DNA of 32,334 nucleotides from Micromonospora craterilacus (GTDB lineage: Bacteria; Actinomycetota; Actinomycetes; Mycobacteriales; Micromonosporaceae), in contig NZ_POTY01000048.1 in the NCBI RefSeq assembly GCF_003236315.1, positions 1-32,334 on the forward strand, given 5' to 3'. The translations under genes and the position numbers were made by a program. The notes beneath the pieces are model-generated. The model was not told where the DNA came from. It saw only the letters and a list, made by a program, of their open reading frames with translations, and searched no databases. Shown here piece after piece: positions 7,423 to 14,586 of the stretch (positions are counted from its first letter, which is position 1; each line of letters begins with the position of its first letter).

Positions 7423-10245
7423 TCAGCCGATGAACTTGAAGTAGCTGCGGTACTGGAATCCGTTGTCGAGGGTCAGGACGAACTCGCGGCAGGTGCCGGC
7501 CCAGCTGGGGTCGGTCTTCCAGACGTAGTTGTACTGGCCGTTGGCGCTGACCGACATCTTGGAGTTGCCGGGGTTGACCGCTGCCACCGGAGTGGGCCGC
7601 GGCGTGATCGGGCCGCTGGGGTTGACGGTGCGCAGGGTGTCGCAGTCGACCAGGCGGGAGTACGGCGAGTTGCTGGCGAGGATGTCCAGGCCGCGGTTGG
7701 TGGCGAGCTTGAACTTCATCGGTGCGGCGTCACCGGCGGGGAACGTGTTGAGTGCCGGCTGGGCGGTGCGGCCGATGAAGTCGCTGCGGCAGGACGGGTG
7801 GGTGTCGAACGCCTCGGTGTTGTCGTCGCGGGCGGTGGTGCCCTGGACGGCGCTGTAGCCGAGACCGCGGCGGGCGAACGAGGCCCACAGGGTGCAGGAG
7901 TTCTCGCCACCGGTCAACGCCGCGTCGGCGGCGATGATCGCGTTGCGGCCGGTGACGAAGCCCGGGCCACAACCCTGCAGCTTCAACCCGTCCGTCACCA
8001 ACTGGAGAGAAAGGTTGTTACCGCCGGTGCTCCACGAGTCGTACACGTTCGGGTTGAACCCGTGCCGGTCGATCAGGTCCCAGGTCACGTCCCACAGGAC
8101 GGAGGCCCAGCCGTGGCCGATGCCGTGCGGCGCGGCCAGCGAGGTGCCGTTCAGCCAGCCACCGGTCTTAATGCTGTCGTAGGTGAACGGCTGGGTCTCC
8201 ATGTTCCGGGAGTACGGCCGCGGCCGGATGCCGGCACCGCTCCGGTCGTCCTGGAAGAGGGCGTACGGGCCCATGCCGCGCACCCCGTCGGCCGTGTCGA
8301 ACTTGGGGTCGAGCAGCATGGTGAGCGCGTAGTAGTCGCTCCAGCCCTCACCCATCTGCTCGTTGCCGCTCAGGCAGTTGATGCCGGGGCCACCGGTGAG
8401 CCGGTTGGAGATGCCGTGACCGTACTCGTGGATGACGATGCCGGCGTCGAAGTCGCCGTCCCGGATGCCGGGGTGGCTCGGGTGCTTGCGCACCGAACCG
8501 GTGACGTCGCCGGCGGCGATCGCGGCCTTGATGGCGTTGCCGTCGGCCTGGGTCACCGCCACCGCCGGGATGGCGACCGGCGCGGTGGTCATGGCGCCGG
8601 TCAGCACCGGAGCGGCACCGGTGGCGTTGTGCGCGACCACCACGGCCTTGGCGCCGAGCGACTGGGCGACCTGGGCGCGCTGCAGGTAGGTGCAGGCGAC
8701 GGTGCCGCCGTCGACCACGCTGATCCAGTTACCACCCGGCAGCGTGCTCGGGTAGGTCGCCGCGGTGCAGCCGGTGCCGCCGTACACGAACCCGTGCCCG
8801 GGCAGGCCGGCGACCGAGGGTGCCGGGCTGAACCGCGACCAGGTCGCGTCGAACGAGCCCACGCCGTCGACCACGATCTGGTTCTGGGCGCCGAACTGGT
8901 TGCCCGGCCACAGGTACATCTGCATGCGCGGGGTGCCGCCGTCGGCGGCGGGGGTGGAGAAGTTGGCGTTGTTGGTGCCGCCGCCGTCCGCGGCCTCGGC
9001 CCGGACGTAGTCGCCGCCGACGCCGCCCCGACCGTAGTTGTTCATCTGGAAGTTGCCGGACGCCTCGTCGAATCCGTACTGGTACGTGACGTCGTGGATG
9101 ATGTTGTTCCAGTAGAACAGGTTGGCGGTCGCCGCGTCCCGGTAGCTCTGCGCGTGCTCCGCCAGATCCATCGGGAAGTTGAAGGTCAGGCTCGGCCCGC
9201 CGTCCGGGCTGCTACCGAAGTCCGGCGCGTTGTTGTTGTCCTGGTCCTGGTACGCGTGGACGTTGTTGCCCTGGGTCGTGGTGAACTCGGCACCCGGGGC
9301 ACCGTTGGTGTCGTGCCAGCCGTACGGCGAGGCGAGCGCGTCCGCCGGGTTGGTCACGATGGTGCGCGGGCCGTCGTTCGGGCTCTCGGCCGGGCCGGCG
9401 TACACGTTGTAGCTCGAGCCATCCTGCACCGGGTTATGCGAGTGGAATGCCTCGGCGTTGAGCGTCGTGGCCCGCCCTGGCGCCATCCGGTCCAGGTTGT
9501 CGGAGAGCTCGTCGGCATCGTGGTGGACGGTCCAGTCGTCGGCGTTGAGCAACTCGCCGGTCTCGGCGTCCACCGTGGCGTTCCACAGGTGGGCGTCGGA
9601 GGAGTCGTCGATCACCAACTGCCAGGCCAGACGAAGCCCGTCCTCGGTCGGCTGCCAGCCGAGCTTGGCGGGAATCGGCTCGTCGGAGATCCCGCTGCCG
9701 GAGACCACGGTCTTCTGCGCCGCGCCACCGGCCCGGCTCATCACCCGCGAGTTCTTCGGCGCGGCCAGATCCAGCGCGTCGGCCGCTGCCTCCACCGCCT
9801 CGACCGCGTCCAAGGAGGCTGCGCCGGACCCGTTCTTCGACAGGCCAGACTCCAGCGTGTCACCGACGAAGATGACACTGCCGTCCTTGGCGATGTTCAC
9901 CGTGGCCGTGGCCCCGAACACCTCCAAGTTCTCGTGGCGTTGGGCCAGGTTGACATGGGTGACGCCGTTGTGCCGGCTGGTGTACTTCGACAAGATGGCG
10001 AGGTCACTGAGGTCGCCGGCGGTCACGCCGTACTGGACCGGGTTCGCCCGCAGGTAGTTGATGGCGATGTTGTCCGGGGCGCCTTCGTTCGGGCCGGTGA
10101 GGAAGATCGGGTTCGACTTACCCGCTGCCTCCTCCGGCGCGGCCGAGGCGGGCGTGGGTAGCGAGGTCAGAGAGACGACGAGGGTCGTGGACAACAGCAA
10201 CGCGGCGTTGCGTCGGCCACGAGATGAACGGGGATGCAGGTGCAC
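7423..10245 (-). CDS. Secreted M36 (fungalysin-type) metallopeptidase with PA insert and PxKF tail
   Basis: A complete 940-residue paralogue of the other two M36 genes. It has a signal peptide (about 1-33), FTP-type propeptide, catalytic domain with PA insert (about 480-580), HEYGH at residues 606-610 (8416-8430), Glu 633 in GEGWSD, and a PxKF-type tail ending SYFKFIG. I choose GTG 10245 because GAAGGAG lies 5 nt upstream, exactly as in the first M36 gene. The open frame extends to an ATG at 10323, but that start has no ribosome site and would bury the signal peptide. The gene has the conserved leader with the covarying hairpin and is probably first of a two-gene unit with 4501-7332. Protease specificity cannot be read from sequence. 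Confidence 0.93.
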   Translation of the reverse strand: MHLHPRSSRGRRNAALLLSTTLVVSLTSLPTPASAAPEEAAGKSNPIFLTGPNEGAPDNIAINYLRANPVQYGVTAGDLSDLAILSKYTSRHNGVTHVNLAQRHENLEVFGATATVNIAKDGSVIFVGDTLESGLSKNGSGAASLDAVEAVEAAADALDLAAPKNSRVMSRAGGAAQKTVVSGSGISDEPIPAKLGWQPTEDGLRLAWQLVIDDSSDAHLWNATVDAETGELLNADDWTVHHDADELSDNLDRMAPGRATTLNAEAFHSHNPVQDGSSYNVYAGPAESPNDGPRTIVTNPADALASPYGWHDTNGAPGAEFTTTQGNNVHAYQDQDNNNAPDFGSSPDGGPSLTFNFPMDLAEHAQSYRDAATANLFYWNNIIHDVTYQYGFDEASGNFQMNNYGRGGVGGDYVRAEAADGGGTNNANFSTPAADGGTPRMQMYLWPGNQFGAQNQIVVDGVGSFDATWSRFSPAPSVAGLPGHGFVYGGTGCTAATYPSTLPGGNWISVVDGGTVACTYLQRAQVAQSLGAKAVVVAHNATGAAPVLTGAMTTAPVAIPAVAVTQADGNAIKAAIAAGDVTGSVRKHPSHPGIRDGDFDAGIVIHEYGHGISNRLTGGPGINCLSGNEQMGEGWSDYYALTMLLDPKFDTADGVRGMGPYALFQDDRSGAGIRPRPYSRNMETQPFTYDSIKTGGWLNGTSLAAPHGIGHGWASVLWDVTWDLIDRHGFNPNVYDSWSTGGNNLSLQLVTDGLKLQGCGPGFVTGRNAIIAADAALTGGENSCTLWASFARRGLGYSAVQGTTARDDNTEAFDTHPSCRSDFIGRTAQPALNTFPAGDAAPMKFKLATNRGLDILASNSPYSRLVDCDTLRTVNPSGPITPRPTPVAAVNPGNSKMSVSANGQYNYVWKTDPSWAGTCREFVLTLDNGFQYRSYFKFIG

Positions 10246-10274
10246 CGCTGCTCCTTCGGGGGTTGGAAGGCATG

Positions 10275-10455
10275 AGCGCCAATTCACCACCGCCGGTGCG
10301 GTCCCGCCACGGGTTGTCCGCAACGCTCCGCCCCAGCAGTCACGGTCCGTAATTAAGACCGTGCGAAGTGAATCGCCTCGACGCTACGGTGCAGCTCAGG
10401 GCCGGGTCATCCGACTAGTGTTTAAATATCTACATCGATGACTCCTACGTCTGTC
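10275..10455 (-). promoter_or_regulatory. Conserved promoter/leader region upstream of M36 gene 3 (copy B)
   Basis: This is the counterpart of 2690-2865, with the same order of blocks: GTTGTCCGCAAC (10313-10324), the leader hairpin, GTGCGAAGTGAATCGC, and GACTAGTGTT. On the minus strand the TAGCGT hexamer (10381-10386) lies 19 nt after GATGAC (10406-10411). It marks the duplication unit as gene plus control region. Confidence 0.5.
10341..10363 (-). promoter_or_regulatory. Conserved leader hairpin of M36 gene 3
   Basis: CACGGTC / GACCGTG arms (10341-10347 and 10357-10363) with a 9-nt loop lie 96 nt upstream of the GTG. They differ from copy A by a compensated C-G to T-A pair, so the stem is preserved. 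Confidence 0.5.
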
Positions 10456-10489
10456 GCGCCGGCCCGCCGGGCCGATCCGGGTCGGCGCG
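10455..10489 (-). terminator. Candidate terminator hairpin of the DinB gene
   Basis: Arms of 12 bp (10455-10466 and 10478-10489) with one mismatch lie just after the stop at 10496. No U-tract follows, so termination is only plausible. Confidence 0.35.
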
Positions 10490-10495
10490 GCGCGG

Positions 10496-11014
10496 TCAGC
10501 CCATCGATTTGGCGCCGTCGATGGCCTCTCTGATGATGTCGGCGTGGCCGGCGTGTTGAGAGGTCTCGGCGATGACGTGCAGCAGCACCCGACGTGCGGA
10601 CCAGCGGGCGCCCGGCTCGAACCAGGGCGCCTCGGGCAGCGGCTGGCTGGCGTCCAGGTCCGGCAGGGTGTGGACGAGATCGTCGGTGCGGCTGGCGACC
10701 TCGTCGTACGCCGCGAGCACGCCGGCCAGGGTGTCGCCCGGCAGCATCCGGAACGACTCGGCGTGGCGCGCGTAGGCCGCCGGATCGGCGGGCGGTTGCA
10801 TCGCCGCGGGACCGTCCAGGATGAAGTCCACCCAGGCCCGTTCGGTGTCCGCGACGTGCTTGATCAGCCCGCCGATGCACAGCTCGCTCACGGTGCTCCG
10901 CTGGCCGGCCTGTTCGTCGGTCAGATTCCGGGCCGTGTTGCGAAGGAAGAAGCGGTGTAGCTGCAACGACTGCAGCAGGTCGACCCGCTCGGGAGTCAGC
11001 GTCGTCTCGGCCAT
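10496..11014 (-). CDS. DinB/DUF664 family protein
   Basis: A 172-residue protein with the pattern of the DinB/DUF664 four-helix bundle. There is a conserved His in the IKHVADTE segment, and a C-terminal HVIAETSQHAGHADIIRE segment with the metal-ligand histidines typical of this superfamily. Members include mycothiol-dependent enzymes and proteins of unknown role; this one has no clear thiol-transferase signature, so the reaction is not assigned. It starts at ATG 11014 with GAAAGGG 5 nt upstream. It lies 88 nt downstream of the DUF305 gene on the same strand, so the two may be co-transcribed. It is probably cytoplasmic, with no signal peptide. Confidence 0.85.
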   Translation of the reverse strand: MAETTLTPERVDLLQSLQLHRFFLRNTARNLTDEQAGQRSTVSELCIGGLIKHVADTERAWVDFILDGPAAMQPPADPAAYARHAESFRMLPGDTLAGVLAAYDEVASRTDDLVHTLPDLDASQPLPEAPWFEPGARWSARRVLLHVIAETSQHAGHADIIREAIDGAKSMG

Positions 11015-11102
11015 GGCAGCCCTTTCGTCGGCGTCAGCCGGACGCTATCGGCTGCCACCGACACTTGAGGACCGCCGGGCCGGTGGACAGCCGAGGCAGG
11101 AG

Positions 11103-11828
11103 CTACTTGCCGTTCGCCAGCACCTGGCGCATCCGGTTGATCTCGACGTTCTGCTCCACGATGACGCTGGTGGAGAACTCGTTGATGATGGGGTCGACGC
11201 CGAGCGCCTGCGCCTCGCCCGCCATGTCGATCGCGCCCTGGTGGTGCTCGGTCATCATCTTGACGAACATCCGGTCGAACTCGGCGCCGCGGGCGTCGGT
11301 GAGACGGTTCAGCGCCTCCGCCGACTGCATGCCGCCCATGGTGTGCTCGTGGCTGCCGCCGGAGTTCCGGTTCAGGCCCCGGTCCGCCAGCCAGCCCTCC
11401 AGCACCTTGATCTCCGGCTCCTGGGCCGCCAGGATCCGGTCGGCGATGAGCTTGAGCTGCGCGTTCTCTCCGCGGTCCGGCACCAGCTTGGCCATCACGA
11501 GCGCCTGCTCGTGGTGCGGGATCATCATCGTGACGAACCGGATGTCGGCGTTGTTGTGCGACGGGCGCGGCATCGGCGGCACCTCGTTCGCTGGGACGGA
11601 CGTCGCCGACTCGCCCGGACGCCCGGGCATCAGCACCGGCGCGGTGGCGTCCGGCAGACCGGGCAGGTCGAGCTCCGGCGGGGCGGCCGTCGCCGCCGGC
11701 TTCGGGGCGTTGTCGGGCCACCAGACAAACACCGCCGTCCCAGCGACCAGCACCGCGACCACGGCCAACTCGATCAATACGATCGTCCGCGACTGCCGGG
11801 AAAACGCCCGGATCCACTCACCTAGCAC
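11103..11828 (-). CDS. Membrane-anchored DUF305 family protein
   Basis: A 241-residue protein with one N-terminal transmembrane anchor (about 15-37), a Pro/Ala-rich linker, and a DUF305 ferritin-like helical domain. The domain is duplicated: MMIPHHEQAL in the first half and MMTEHHQGAI in the second are the hallmark His pairs. DUF305 proteins are extracytoplasmic, and several occur near copper or heavy-metal genes, but no activity is established. The start is GTG 11828 with AGGAG 7 nt upstream. It faces away from the LVIVD gene across a 254-bp divergent region. A metal-related role is an inference from the family's usual company. Confidence 0.85.
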   Translation of the reverse strand: MLGEWIRAFSRQSRTIVLIELAVVAVLVAGTAVFVWWPDNAPKPAATAAPPELDLPGLPDATAPVLMPGRPGESATSVPANEVPPMPRPSHNNADIRFVTMMIPHHEQALVMAKLVPDRGENAQLKLIADRILAAQEPEIKVLEGWLADRGLNRNSGGSHEHTMGGMQSAEALNRLTDARGAEFDRMFVKMMTEHHQGAIDMAGEAQALGVDPIINEFSTSVIVEQNVEINRMRQVLANGK

Positions 11829-11998
11829 AACTCGACTCCTGCCGTACGTCCGAGGTTGGCCGGGATGTTAGCGCGGCTCGGTTGCGTGTCGAATGGATCA
11901 TGGGCAGTGAAAAGGTGGCATTGGGCCCTGCCTGCGGCTATTCGTGCCGCCGCGATACAGCGGGTGTTGCTGAACCGTGATCACAAGCAGTTCCCATG

Positions 11999-12014
11999 TG
12001 TGATCCATGTCACA
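11999..12014. promoter_or_regulatory. CRP/GlxR-type palindrome (TGTGA-N6-TCACA)
   Basis: TGTGATCCATGTCACA is a perfect match to the classical CRP half-site arrangement also used by actinobacterial CRP/GlxR proteins. A partial dyad GTGATCAC lies at 11978-11985. The full site is centred 76 nt before the ATG of the LVIVD gene, in the divergent region shared with DUF305. Confidence 0.55.
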
Positions 12015-12082
12015 ATATTTGAGTGGCAGATCAGGTTATCGTCCCGCTACCCCTGCTCACGCACAACGAAGGGTGTTCCTAC

Positions 12083-13744
12083 ATGTTCAAACCAACCCCA
12101 CGAGGGAGCCGCAGGCTGGCTGTCAGCCTGGCCGCCACAGGCGCCCTGCTCCTCGGGGCCGTCGGGGCGGCGTCGCCCGTCAGCGCAGCCGCGAACACCA
12201 TTCCGGCCGTTGACGAGATCGTCAGCAGCTCCAACCTCCAGCAGATCGCCAACGTTCCGAAGTTCGGCGGGTTCGCCAGCGAGTCGGCGTACAACTCTGA
12301 CCTGGCCTTCCAGGGCAACTACGTCTTCGCCGGCAACTACAACGGCTTCAACGTCTTCGACGTCAGCGACCCCACCTCCCCGCAGGTGGTCAGCCAGGTC
12401 GTCTGCGTCGGCGCTCAGGGTGACCCGGCTGTCTTCGGTGACCTGCTGTTCCTCGCTGTCGACTCGCCGCGGAGCGACGACTCGTGCAGCAGTGGCAGCG
12501 GCTCCGTGAACAACGCCGCCCACTGGGAGGGCGTCCGGATCTTCGACATCAGCGACAAGGCGAACCCGCGCTACATCAAGTCGGTTCGTACCGACTGCGG
12601 TTCGCACACCCTGACGCTGGTGCCGAGCAAGGACGACAAGAGCGTCTACGTCTACGTCCAGTCGTACAGCCCGTCGAACAACGCGGCCTACTGCAAGCCG
12701 CCGCACGACAAGATCTCGATCATCGACGTGCCGCTGGCCAACCCGACCAGCGCTTCCGTGGTGGCCACTCCGGTTCTGTTCCCGGGCGGCGGTAACACCA
12801 ACACCAGCGGTTGCCACGACATCACCGTCTACCCGGAGCTGGACCTGGCTGCCGGCGCCTGCATGGGTGACGGCGTGCTGATGGACATCTCCAACCCGGT
12901 GAACCCGGTGATTCTGAGCGAGGTCCGGGACACGAACTTCGCGTTCTGGCACTCGGCCACGTTCAACAACGCCGGCACCAAGGTGATGTTCACCGACGAG
13001 CTCGGCGGCGGCGGCGCGGCGATCTGCACCGCCAACTACCGGACCAACCAGGGCGCGAACGCGTTCTACGACATCGTCGGCACCGGTGCCGACCGTCGGC
13101 TGGTCTTCGCGAGCTACTTCAAGATCCCGCGGCTGAACAGCACCACCGAGAACTGCGTTGCCCACAACGGCTCGCTGATCCCGGCGATGGGCCGCGACAT
13201 CATGGTCCAGGCGTGGTACCAGGGCGGTGTCTCGGTGATCGACTTCACCGACTCGGCCAACCCGGTCGAGATCGCCTACTGGGAGCGGGGCCCGCTCTCG
13301 GACACCCGCCTCGTGCTGGGTGGGGCCTGGTCGACGTACTACCACAACGGGTACATCTACTCGAACGACATCCAGAAGGGTCTGGACGTCCTAAAGCTGG
13401 ACGACCCGCTGACCAACAACGCCCGGGCGATCGCCTTCGCTGAGCTGAACGTGCAGACGCAGCCCAGCTACCCGGCCTGCACCACCGTCCTGCGCGGTAA
13501 GCAGAACGGCAGCCTGACCGTCAAGAACGGCGTCACCTGCTTCGACGGGGTGACCCAGAACGGTGCGATCAAGGTCAACCCGGGTGCCGGTCTGATCGTG
13601 TTCAACTCGAACCTGAACGGTTCGGTCCACGCCTCCGGCGCCTCCGTGGTGTCGATCGTGGAGAGCAAGGTCAACGGCTCGGTGGACGCCATCGGCGCCA
13701 CCGTCCGGGACAGCCAGGTCACCGGTTCGGTGCGGATCAGCTGA
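12083..13744 (+). CDS. Secreted LVIVD-repeat beta-propeller protein with solenoid-like C-terminal tail
   Basis: An exported protein (553 aa) with a signal peptide ending near SAA-A. At least five LVIVD-type blades follow, seen as GFNVFDVSDPTSP, GVRIFDISDKANP, GVLMDISNPVNP and GVSVIDFTDSANP, and a weaker GLDVLKLDDP. The last 75 residues switch to short repeats such as NGSLTV, NGAIKV, NGSVHA, NGSVDA and TGSVRI, which look like a small right-handed beta-solenoid or bactofilin-like module. I choose ATG 12083 (GAAGGG 9 nt upstream) over an upstream in-frame start at 12023, which would put 20 polar residues before the signal peptide. The biochemical role of LVIVD proteins is unknown. A CRP-type site lies upstream and a strong terminator downstream. 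Confidence 0.85.
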   Translation: MFKPTPRGSRRLAVSLAATGALLLGAVGAASPVSAAANTIPAVDEIVSSSNLQQIANVPKFGGFASESAYNSDLAFQGNYVFAGNYNGFNVFDVSDPTSPQVVSQVVCVGAQGDPAVFGDLLFLAVDSPRSDDSCSSGSGSVNNAAHWEGVRIFDISDKANPRYIKSVRTDCGSHTLTLVPSKDDKSVYVYVQSYSPSNNAAYCKPPHDKISIIDVPLANPTSASVVATPVLFPGGGNTNTSGCHDITVYPELDLAAGACMGDGVLMDISNPVNPVILSEVRDTNFAFWHSATFNNAGTKVMFTDELGGGGAAICTANYRTNQGANAFYDIVGTGADRRLVFASYFKIPRLNSTTENCVAHNGSLIPAMGRDIMVQAWYQGGVSVIDFTDSANPVEIAYWERGPLSDTRLVLGGAWSTYYHNGYIYSNDIQKGLDVLKLDDPLTNNARAIAFAELNVQTQPSYPACTTVLRGKQNGSLTVKNGVTCFDGVTQNGAIKVNPGAGLIVFNSNLNGSVHASGASVVSIVESKVNGSVDAIGATVRDSQVTGSVRIS

Positions 13745-13804
13745 TCCACGGCCGATCAACGGCAGGTGCGGACGAGAGCTGATCGCACCCGCCAACGGCA
13801 CAGA

Positions 13805-13837
13805 GCTCCGGCCCGGCGGTTTCCGCCGGGCCGGAGC
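13805..13837 (+). terminator. Rho-independent terminator of the LVIVD gene
   Basis: A 15-bp perfect stem (13805-13819 and 13823-13837) with a TTT loop is followed by CCTTTCC. It lies 60 nt after the stop. Confidence 0.8.
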
Positions 13838-13988
13838 CCTTTCCACGATCGGGACTCCCCAGCGCCACCGCCCCGGTCGCCTGCCAGCCGATCGCCCGAT
13901 TGCGCCGGTGTGGTCACGGTCCTCATGCTCGTGCCAGCCGGGAAGCTCGCCCGCGCGTCAGAACGAAGATCCAGTGCGGGGGTCACAG

Positions 13989-14570
13989 ATGGGCAGAGGC
14001 GTCATCCTGAGCGCCGTCGGCGGGCTGTTCTGCCTGCTGGTGGTGGTCGTGGTCGGCTGGGCGCTGGTCGCCTACAACCGCCTGGTCCGCCAGCGTAACC
14101 AGGTGCAGGCGTCCTGGGCGCAGATCGACGTCCAGCTCAAGCGCCGGTACGACCTGATCCCCAACCTGGTGGAGACGGTCAAGGGCTACGCGGCGCACGA
14201 GCGCGTCACGCTGGAGGCCGTGGTCGCCGCCCGCACCGGCGCGATCGCCGCCGCCGGAACACCCGGCGTGGCCGACCGTGCGGACGCCGAGAACATCCTC
14301 ACCCAGGCGCTCGGCCGGCTCTTCGCGCTGGCCGAGGCGTACCCGGACCTCAAGGCCAACCAGAACTTCGCGGCCCTGCAACGCGAGCTGGCGAACACCG
14401 AGGACAAGATCGCGTACGCGCGGCAGTTCTACAACAGCGCCGTCCAGACGTTCAACACCAGCGTGCAGTCCATTCCCACCAACCTCATCGCCGGCCTCGG
14501 CGGGTTCCGGGCGATGGACTTCTTCGAGGCCCTGGACGGCGAACGCGCCTCCGTCCAGGTCCGCTTCTGA
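13989..14570 (+). CDS. LemA family membrane protein
   Basis: A 193-residue protein with one N-terminal transmembrane helix (about 5-27) followed by the LemA signature: YNRLVRQRNQV, then WAQIDVQLKRRYDLIPNLVE, then YAAHE. The rest is a helical bundle ending NFFALQRELANTED-like (here NFAALQRELANTED) and AMDFFEA. It matches the family in length and order. I choose ATG 13989, with GGGGG about 6 nt upstream, over an upstream GTG. It is followed after 16 nt by a DUF2207-like membrane protein, the usual LemA partner. Its function is unknown; LemA proteins are thought to act at the membrane. Confidence 0.9.
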   Translation: MGRGVILSAVGGLFCLLVVVVVGWALVAYNRLVRQRNQVQASWAQIDVQLKRRYDLIPNLVETVKGYAAHERVTLEAVVAARTGAIAAAGTPGVADRADAENILTQALGRLFALAEAYPDLKANQNFAALQRELANTEDKIAYARQFYNSAVQTFNTSVQSIPTNLIAGLGGFRAMDFFEALDGERASVQVRF

Positions 14571-14586
14571 CCGGGCGAGTGCACTG

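Noticed and set aside
4408..10161. Two long plus-strand open frames (4408-7326 and 7798-10161) opposite the M36 genes
   Set aside because: They mirror the minus-strand genes, have Arg/Gly/Val/His-rich low-information translations with no domain, and lack ribosome sites. They arise from the high GC third-position bias of the real genes.
10246..10323. Upstream ATG (10323) as start of the third M36 gene
   Set aside because: It has no ribosome site and would place 26 residues before the signal peptide. The GTG at 10245 has GAAGGAG at the same spacing as its paralogue, and the extra frame lies in conserved non-coding leader.
12023..12082. Upstream start of the LVIVD gene
   Set aside because: It would add a polar 20-residue segment before a good signal peptide and overlap the promoter zone. 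ATG 12083 has a ribosome site.
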